DNA of 64,000 nt. Origin: JAFLCL01 sp964502175 (GTDB lineage Bacteria > Myxococcota_A > Polyangia > Polyangiales > Sandaracinaceae). Positions 58,697-64,000 of the stretch are shown piece by piece. Both the position numbers and the translations under genes were made by a program. Under the pieces are notes generated by a model that saw nothing but the letters and a program-made list of their open reading frames with translations, searched no databases and was not told the origin of the DNA. The stretch is from positions 124,001 to 188,000 of the forward strand of contig CAZCVE010000006.1 in assembly GCA_964502175.1 (NCBI GenBank), given 5' to 3'. The stretch's first letter is position 1. Every line of letters starts with the position of its first letter.

Positions 58697-59316
58697 CCCG
58701 ACGCGCCGCTGCGTCCATCGCCCTCGTGGTGAGCTCGCTCGCCGGCTGCTCGGGAGCGGCGACGACGACGACGACGGCAGCCGAGCCGACGCTCGCCACG
58801 CGGACGTCGCTCTCGCGCGCGACCGCTGCGCCCGGAGAGCGCGTGCCCGGAGGGGCGGTGACGACGCGAATCGTCGAAGGCGAGGACGTCGCGCGCGCCG
58901 TGCTCTTCGAGCTGCTCGACGCGCTGATCACGACCGACGTCGAGGCGATGAGACGTCTGCTCGGCGAGGCGCCGATGAACGTCCACGCGATCCGCGCCAG
59001 CCGGAACATCCCGGAGGAGTTCGTGCTCGGACGCCGCGAAGCGGTCGTTCAGCGGCTCGTGCTTTCGCAGCGGGCCGCGCGCATGCCCGAGGGCATCGCC
59101 CTGCGCGATGTGGTCCGTCCCTCAGACGTCGAGATCTCGCCCGCGCACCGCAACTTTCCAGACGGCGTTCCAGGCGGCCTCGAGCCGGGCGATCTCATCG
59201 TGCGCTTTCACGTCGACGAGTCGGCGGGCCGCGCGCTCCAGGTCGTCGCGGCAGAAGGCCGCGGTCTCATCATCGTCCGCGTGGGCACCGACGGCGCTCA
59301 CATCGTCGGTCTCTAG
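58693..59316 (+). CDS. Hypothetical lipoprotein
   Basis: A 207-residue lipoprotein (VSSLAGC lipobox, Cys19) with a Thr-rich linker. The mature domain includes VARAVLFELLDALITTDVEAMRRLLGEAP, a helix pattern as in NTF2-like or nuclear-transport-factor folds, and a final beta segment (GDLIVRFHVDESAGRALQVVAAEGRGLIIVRV). No function is assigned. GTG 58693 overlaps the stop of the amidotransferase-like gene (GTGA), so they are coexpressed. Confidence 0.68.
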   Translation: MTRRAAASIALVVSSLAGCSGAATTTTTAAEPTLATRTSLSRATAAPGERVPGGAVTTRIVEGEDVARAVLFELLDALITTDVEAMRRLLGEAPMNVHAIRASRNIPEEFVLGRREAVVQRLVLSQRAARMPEGIALRDVVRPSDVEISPAHRNFPDGVPGGLEPGDLIVRFHVDESAGRALQVVAAEGRGLIIVRVGTDGAHIVGL

Positions 59317-59536
59317 CGCGCGAACTTCGCCCGAACGCCAGCGACCAGCAGAAAACCCGGGGGAGCCAGCCGGCGGGGGAGCGCAGCTCCCCCTCGAGGC
59401 GCGAGCCGGCGATCGGACACCGCGCACAGCAACGAAGTTGCGAGCACGGGGAGAACCCGGGAGGAGCGCAGCGACGAAGGAGCGATGGGGGTGCGGGGGT
59501 CGAGCCCCCGCATCGAGCGCCGGAGGCGCGGGAGAA
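59317..59536. other. Intergenic region with two strong hairpins
   Basis: The 220-bp gap between convergent genes contains GGGGGAGC/GCTCCCCC with a GCA loop (59375-59393) and TGCGGGGG/CCCCCGCA with a five-base loop (59492-59512), neither followed by a T tract. They may act as bidirectional terminators or be dispersed repeat remnants. No gene is seen. Confidence 0.5.
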
Positions 59537-61222
59537 TCAGCGCCTGCGGAGCTCGGTCAGCGTCGCGCGGATGTGCGCTTCCTGATCGCTTCCTTCGCCC
59601 TGCCAGTCGCTCGGTCCCACGACGACACGCTCGAGGCGGTGACCTTCGAGCCACAGCAAGAGCTCGGTCGCTTCGCGCGTCGCGAGGTTCTCCACGCGCA
59701 CGTCGGGTGTGAACCCGATGAGCATGAACACCTTCGCGCCGGGCGGGTTCGTGATGATGCGGACCGACCCGAGATCACCCGGCGTGCCCGGCGTGCTCGG
59801 CATGAGCGACGGCCCGAGATCGACGGCGAGCGGATCTTCGTCTGCGGCCAGCGCGGCGCCCACCTGCGCGGCGAGCTCGTAGCGAGGACCGTCGGGCGTG
59901 TCTTCGTAGCGCGCGTCGGCGGGCACGATCACGCGCTGCGGGCGGTGCCCGTCGGCGAACACGATGAACTCGTGCGCGACGCCAACTGGGAGGTCCTCCA
60001 CGATGCTCGGTCCGCGGCCGACGAACAGGAACGCCTGCGCCTCGGGAGGCGTGCTCTCGACCTCGAGCGTGCCCGCCTCGGGCTCGGGCAGCGGCGCGAC
60101 AGCGGCGTCCGGGATCTCGTCGGGCGACGGGCGACCGAGGATCTGATCGACGAGCTCGGGTCGCTGCGTCGCGAAGTAGAGCGCGGCCACCGCGAGCCCA
60201 GCGATCAGCGTCGCGAGCACGAACCACACGCCGTTGCCGCGCCCGCCCGACGGCATGTCGTCGGCGAGCTCGATCGGGCGCGGACGTCGCGGCTCTTCGG
60301 CCTCCGCGCGGCGCAGCGCCTGCTCCGCGCGCGGTCCCTGCGGACGCGGACCGGCGGCGGGTGGGATCGGCGCGGGATCGGGCTCGATTGGCGCGCGCGG
60401 CGCCGCGGGTCGCGGGGCCTGCTGTGCCGCGGCCGGCTCCGGCGGCGGGGCGGGACGAGGAGGCTGGGCCTGCTGGATCGGCGCGGGTACCGGGTCGCTC
60501 GGGAAGTCGATCGGCTTCGCGTCGTGGACGGGCAGCGGCGCCGTCATCTCGTCCGTCGACTCGCGACGCGAGCTTCCCTCCAAGCGCGCCCCATCCAGGC
60601 GGGGCAGCTCCGTCGCGGGAACGGAGCGCTCGATCGGACCCGGATCGAACGAGCTCGGGTACGGCGCGGTCGACCGACCGTCGTGCGGCGTCGAGGGCGT
60701 GGGCGCATCACCGAGGAGCGAGTCGAGATCGTCGTCGACGCCGCCGCTGACCGCACCACCACCGGACGGCAGCGGCGGCGGTCGCTCGGTGGACGGCCGT
60801 CGCGCCTCGCGGATCATGCGCGACAGCACGCGACGCGCGGCCTGCCGGTTCAGCGGGACGAGCGCCGCTTCGAGCATGTCGCGCAGCGCGATCAGCGCGT
60901 CGGGGCCGCTCGGACCACCCGACTCGACGATCCCGATGAGCGGCGTGGGCACCGCCGTGCCCGCCGCGACGAGCAGGCCCGCGAGCATCGACACGAGGCT
61001 CTGCGCAGACGCCTCGGCCGAGGCGGATCGCGGCGTGACGTAGATCGAGACGAGCCCCTCGTCCGAGAGGCGCACGTCCTTCATCGTCACGAGCGCGGGA
61101 CCTTCGAGGAGGCGCTCTGCGCACTCGAGCGCGACGAAGGTCCCGATCTCCGCGGGGACCCGGAGCTTGCGCGCCTTCATCGTCCGGACGAGGTCCTCGA
61201 TCGTCGCGCCCAATTCAGTCAT
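59537..61222 (-). CDS. Membrane protein with two PEGA-like domains
   Basis: A 561-residue protein. The N-terminal domain (about 1-140: VRTMKARKLRVPAEIGTFVALECAERLLEGPALV) is unassigned but seems shared with myxobacterial signalling proteins. A Pro-rich disordered segment follows to about residue 330, then a membrane helix (GVWFVLATLIAGLAVAALYF). The periplasmic part has two PEGA-like beta modules (GTLEVESTPPEAQAFLFVGRG; GSVRIITNPPGAKVFMLIGF). It may link a cytoplasmic signal to the envelope. It follows hisF after a ladder of ATG-containing repeats. Confidence 0.7.
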   Translation of the reverse strand: MTELGATIEDLVRTMKARKLRVPAEIGTFVALECAERLLEGPALVTMKDVRLSDEGLVSIYVTPRSASAEASAQSLVSMLAGLLVAAGTAVPTPLIGIVESGGPSGPDALIALRDMLEAALVPLNRQAARRVLSRMIREARRPSTERPPPLPSGGGAVSGGVDDDLDSLLGDAPTPSTPHDGRSTAPYPSSFDPGPIERSVPATELPRLDGARLEGSSRRESTDEMTAPLPVHDAKPIDFPSDPVPAPIQQAQPPRPAPPPEPAAAQQAPRPAAPRAPIEPDPAPIPPAAGPRPQGPRAEQALRRAEAEEPRRPRPIELADDMPSGGRGNGVWFVLATLIAGLAVAALYFATQRPELVDQILGRPSPDEIPDAAVAPLPEPEAGTLEVESTPPEAQAFLFVGRGPSIVEDLPVGVAHEFIVFADGHRPQRVIVPADARYEDTPDGPRYELAAQVGAALAADEDPLAVDLGPSLMPSTPGTPGDLGSVRIITNPPGAKVFMLIGFTPDVRVENLATREATELLLWLEGHRLERVVVGPSDWQGEGSDQEAHIRATLTELRRR

Positions 61223-61270
61223 GGGGCTCACTCATGCGGCTCACTCATGCGGGCTCTCTCATACAAGAAC
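61223..61270 (-). repeat. Start-codon-like 13/14-bp repeat ladder between hisF and the PEGA gene
   Basis: On the minus strand three units beginning ATGAGAGAGCCCGC, ATGAGTGAGCCGC and ATGAGTGAGCCCC precede the true start ATGACTGAATTGG, so the start codon is the fourth unit. ATGs fall at 61262, 61248, 61235 and 61222. Each upstream ATG opens a 5-6-codon reading frame ending in TGA. Confidence 0.8.
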
Positions 61271-62062
61271 TCACTCGTCGCGCTCCACGTCCATGCCGCT
61301 CGCGCCCAACCGGACGGCGATGCCGCGGGCGCGAAGGTACTCCTTGACCGCACGAACCGAGAAGACTCCGTCGTGAAATACGGACGCCGCGAGGACGGCG
61401 TCGGCCCGCCCCTCGAGGACGCCCTCCGCGAAGTGCGCGAGCGTCCCGACCCCGCCCGACGCGATCACCGGCACCGGCACCGCGTCGGACACTGCGCGCG
61501 TCACCGTGAGATCGTAGCCGTCGCGCGTTCCGTCGCGGTCCATGCTCGTGAGCAGGATCTCGCCCGCACCTCGCGTCGCCGCCTCGATCGCCCACGCGAT
61601 CGTGTCCTTGCCGGCAGGCTTGCGACCGCCGTGCGTGAACACCGCGAGGCGATCTCCGAGGCGTCGCGAGTCGATCGCGACGACCAGCGCCTGGTTGCCG
61701 AACGCGCCTGCGATCGCGTCGATCAGCGAAGGGTCCGCGAGCGCGGCGCTGTTCACGGCGACCTTGTCCGCGCCGGCGAGGAGCAGCGCGCGCGCGTCCG
61801 CGACCGATCGAACGCCACCTCCGACGGTGAGCGGAACGGTCAGCGCGTCGGCCGTGCGCGTGACGATGTCGAGCAGCGTCCCGCGCCCCTCGTGCGACGC
61901 GGAGATGTCGAGGAACGTCACTTCGTCGGCGCCCTCGCGGTCGTAGCGGAGCGCGCTCTCCACGGGGTCACCCGCGTCGCGGAGATCGACGAACTGCACG
62001 CCCTTCACGACGCGACCGTCCTTCACGTCGAGGCACGGGATGATGCGCCGCGCGAGCGTCAT
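61271..62062 (-). CDS. hisF: Imidazole glycerol phosphate synthase, cyclase subunit
   Basis: HisF closes the imidazole ring using ammonia from HisH, giving IGP and AICAR. The 263-residue TIM barrel shows LARRIIPCLDVKDGRVVKGVQF, EVTFLDISAS, VGGGVRSVADARALL, DKVAVNSAAL, AIDSRR, EILLTSMDRDGTRDGYDL (catalytic Asp) and VIASGGVGTLAHF. It is complete. ATG 62062 overlaps the hisA stop as ATGA, as throughout the operon. Confidence 0.95.
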   Translation of the reverse strand: MTLARRIIPCLDVKDGRVVKGVQFVDLRDAGDPVESALRYDREGADEVTFLDISASHEGRGTLLDIVTRTADALTVPLTVGGGVRSVADARALLLAGADKVAVNSAALADPSLIDAIAGAFGNQALVVAIDSRRLGDRLAVFTHGGRKPAGKDTIAWAIEAATRGAGEILLTSMDRDGTRDGYDLTVTRAVSDAVPVPVIASGGVGTLAHFAEGVLEGRADAVLAASVFHDGVFSVRAVKEYLRARGIAVRLGASGMDVERDE

Positions 62063-62817
62063 GGGTTCGCTCCGGCGATCTCGGCGAGTCGCCGCACCGC
62101 GCTCGCGTAGTCGAACGCACCTTCGTAGAGCGCGCGACCACACACGGCCTCGCGTACTCCTGCGTGGACGAGCGCCTCGACGTGATCGAGCGCGCCGATG
62201 CCGCCCGACGCGATCACCGTCGCGCGCACGGATCGTTGGAGCGCTGCGGTGGCCTCGACTGCAGGACCTCCGCCGGTTCCGTCGCGCCCGATGTCCGTGA
62301 ACAAGATCGCGCCCACGCCCCACGCGTCGCACTCGGCGGCGACGTCCTCGACGCGACGTCCGCTGCCCTCGAGCCAGCCCGCGATCCGGATCTCACCGTC
62401 ACGCGCGTCGAGCGCGGCGATCACAGCCACCCCGCGCTCGCTCGCCAGCGCGCGCACCCACGCGGGCTCACGCACGACCGCCGTGCCGATCACTACGCGC
62501 GCGGCGCCTGCGTCGAGCCATCGACGCGCGACCTCGGCGCTGCGGATCCCACCACCGACCTGCACGGCGAGCGAGGTCTCGCGCACGATCCGCTCGACGA
62601 GCGCGTGCTGCGCGCCCTGTCCCTCGCGCGCGTCGACCCTCGTGCGCGCGCCCTCCAGATCGACGACGTGGAGGCGCGTCGCGCCCGCGTCGCGGAACCG
62701 CTTCGCCTCCGCGAGAGCGTCGTCGGCATACACGGTGACCTTCGCGTAGTCGCCTTGGTGCAACCGCACGACGCGGCCGTCGAGGAGATCGATCGCGGGC
62801 ACGAGCGTGAAGGTCAT
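62059..62817 (-). CDS. hisA: Phosphoribosylformimino-AICAR ribotide isomerase
   Basis: HisA opens the ribose of ProFAR to PRFAR, an Amadori rearrangement. The 252-residue TIM barrel has LVPAIDLLDGRVVRLHQGDYAKVTVY (catalytic Asp in PAIDL), HVVDLEGAR, VQVGGGIRSAEVA, ARVVIGTAVV, ILFTDIGRDGTGGGP (second Asp) and VIASGGIGALDHV. It is complete and of normal length. Its ATG overlaps the hisH stop by four bases (ATGA). Confidence 0.94.
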   Translation of the reverse strand: MTFTLVPAIDLLDGRVVRLHQGDYAKVTVYADDALAEAKRFRDAGATRLHVVDLEGARTRVDAREGQGAQHALVERIVRETSLAVQVGGGIRSAEVARRWLDAGAARVVIGTAVVREPAWVRALASERGVAVIAALDARDGEIRIAGWLEGSGRRVEDVAAECDAWGVGAILFTDIGRDGTGGGPAVEATAALQRSVRATVIASGGIGALDHVEALVHAGVREAVCGRALYEGAFDYASAVRRLAEIAGANP

Positions 62818-63422
62818 GCGGCCCTCGCGAGGAACTGCGTGAGCACACGCGCGCCCGCCGCCGACGACTTCTCGGGGTGGAACTGACACGCGAGCACGTT
62901 GTCGCGCGCGACCGCCGCGCACACGGGCTCGCCGTAGTCCGCGACGCCGATCACGATCGATGGATCGCGCGGCACGCAGTGGAACGAGTGCACGAAGTAG
63001 AACCAGTCGTCCTCGAAGCGCTCGCCCCGCACCACGTTCCAGCCCATGTGCGGGACCTTCCGCAGCGAGCCATCGGCGAGGACGACGCGATCCGCGAAGC
63101 GCACCACCCGCCCCGCGAACACCCCGAGCCCGCGCGCGCCCGGCGCCTCTTCGCTCTCGTCGAAGAGGATCTGCATGCCGAGACAGAGGCCGAGGTACGG
63201 ACGTCCCGACGCGACGTGCGCACGACACGCGTCGCCCATCGCGCCCACCATCGCGCGCGCGCAGTCGGCGAAGTGGCCCTGCCCCGGCACCACCACGCGC
63301 GGCGCGCGCGCCACGAGATCGGGGTCGCTCGAGACGGTCACTCGCCCACCCGCGCGATCGAGCGCGCGCGCGACGCTCCGGAGGTTTCCCATCCCGAGAT
63401 CGACGACGACGACCTCGCTCAT
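62814..63422 (-). CDS. hisH: Imidazole glycerol phosphate synthase, glutaminase subunit
   Basis: HisH hydrolyses glutamine and channels ammonia to HisF. The 202-residue class I amidotransferase has VVVDLGMGNLRSVARAL, the oxyanion strand PGQGHFADC, the nucleophile elbow YLGLCLGMQILFD (Cys), and the His-x-Glu of ACQFHPEKSSAAGARVL. The triad is complete. It overlaps hisB by four bases and lies two genes from hisF, its obligate partner. Confidence 0.94.
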   Translation of the reverse strand: MSEVVVVDLGMGNLRSVARALDRAGGRVTVSSDPDLVARAPRVVVPGQGHFADCARAMVGAMGDACRAHVASGRPYLGLCLGMQILFDESEEAPGARGLGVFAGRVVRFADRVVLADGSLRKVPHMGWNVVRGERFEDDWFYFVHSFHCVPRDPSIVIGVADYGEPVCAAVARDNVLACQFHPEKSSAAGARVLTQFLARAA

Positions 63423-64000
63423 CCGACGAGCGTGCCCTTCGTCGAAGGGACGACGCCCGCAGCGCGCGGATCGATCTCGGTCGCCATGCGCAGCGATCGC
63501 GCGAGCGACTTGAAGCTGATCTCCACGATGTGATGGAGGTTCTGCCCCGCGTGCAGCTGCACGTGCAGGTTGCACTGCGCACCGCGCGCGAAGCCCTCGA
63601 AGAACACCTCGGCGAGCTCGGTGTCGAACTCGCCGATCTTCGCCTTGGGCAGCGGCACGTTCCAGACGAAGAACGTGCGGCCCGAGAGATCGACGGCGCA
63701 CGTCACGAGCGCCTCGTCCATCGGCAGCGTCGCGTGGCCGTAGCGGCGGATGCCGGCCTTGTCGCCGAGCGCGTCGGCGAACGCGCGACCGATCACGATG
63801 CCGAGATCCTCGGTCGTGTGGTGGCCGTCGATCTCCACGTCGCCCTCGGCCACCACGTTCAGATCGAAGAGGCCGTGTCGCGAGAGCTGCTCGATCATGT
63901 GCGTGAGGAACGGGAGCGGCGTCTTCACGGTGTGCGCTCCGTGCCCGTCGAGATCGAGCTCGACACGGATGCGCGTCTCGTGGGTGTTGCGCTCGACGGT
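63419..64000 (-). CDS. hisB: Imidazoleglycerol-phosphate dehydratase (5' end beyond window)
   Basis: HisB dehydrates IGP to imidazole acetol phosphate using a di-manganese site. The visible part starts NTHETRIRVELDLDG and covers LPFLTHMIEQLSRHG, GDVEIDGHHTTEDLGIVIG (metal-binding His and Glu), the second half GQNLHHIVEISFKSLARSLR, and the C-terminus. It is monofunctional, without a phosphatase domain. LTHM replaces the common LDHM. Only the first codons lie outside. It is the first visible gene of an operon with 4-base ATGA overlaps. Confidence 0.94.
   Translation of the reverse strand, partial: TVERNTHETRIRVELDLDGHGAHTVKTPLPFLTHMIEQLSRHGLFDLNVVAEGDVEIDGHHTTEDLGIVIGRAFADALGDKAGIRRYGHATLPMDEALVTCAVDLSGRTFFVWNVPLPKAKIGEFDTELAEVFFEGFARGAQCNLHVQLHAGQNLHHIVEISFKSLARSLRMATEIDPRAAGVVPSTKGTLVG

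Noticed and set aside
59317..59536. Small RNA gene
   Set aside because: Two strong hairpins are present, but no promoter-like sequence or U tract was seen, so terminators or repeat remnants are simpler.

Overview
The window looks like the chromosome of a Myxococcota bacterium, probably of the Polyangia/Sandaracinaceae type. This rests on very high GC with G/C-ending codons, many Cys-rich lipoproteins (lipoboxes such as LSAC, LTGC, LVGC), MYXO-CTERM-like C-termini (GCGC or CGRC, then a membrane helix, then an Arg cluster), an AgmX/PglI-type repeat protein, a CarD-family regulator, PilZ proteins, and an MshEN plus GAF protein. Genus-level assignment is inference. No rRNA, tRNA or CRISPR array was seen.

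Layout. 1-3.6 kb: the tail of an unknown gene, a class I lipase lipoprotein, two lipoproteins and a kinase-like protein without catalytic motifs. 3.6-8.6 kb: a minus-strand operon of the topoisomerase IV-type A and B subunits (parC, parE) followed by a shortened alpha/beta hydrolase. 8.7-12 kb: a double START-like secreted protein diverging from a diacylglycerol-kinase-like gene and thiD. 12-16 kb: an AgmX-like protein, a radical SAM/methyltransferase fusion and two hotdog thioesterases. 16.3-22.1 kb: a plus-strand group of carD-like, rng (RNase G), PilZ, J-domain, di-haem peroxidase and a second PilZ gene. 22.2-24 kb: dapD and a RAYT transposase among three copies of a paired-hairpin REP element. 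24-32 kb: a long minus-strand run of heterodimeric ABC exporter, ribH, nusB, a lone M17 N-domain and a double amidohydrolase. 32-42 kb: a metzincin with its partner, a TPR protein, HtrA, MshEN-GAF, a glycosyltransferase, an RHH protein and a zinc-finger ParA. 42-50 kb: tandem membrane paralogues, an epimerase, an SDR, a XerD-type recombinase, a split DUF4331 pair and a TPR protein. 51-59 kb: mostly envelope and accessory genes. 59.5-64 kb: the tightly overlapped histidine genes hisB-hisH-hisA-hisF, then a PEGA-type membrane protein.

The most unusual signals are these. (1) Several unrelated short tandem arrays are each anchored on a gene boundary: three on stop codons and one as a ladder of ATG start-like units between hisF and the next gene. 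(2) The ParC subunit has an N-terminal sliding-clamp-binding-type motif. (3) Inverted REP copies flank a RAYT gene. (4) There are several apparent pseudoenzymes: a kinase, a class II amidotransferase, a crotonase, one amidohydrolase half and a truncated hydrolase. (5) Fused proteins include radical SAM plus methyltransferase, a histone H1-like tail plus CarD domain, and two zinc knuckles plus ParA. (6) One ABC transporter gene lacks any ordinary start codon upstream of a complete first membrane helix. (7) A recurrent -10-like hexamer lies 6-8 bases before start codons that have no ribosome-binding site, which suggests leaderless transcripts.
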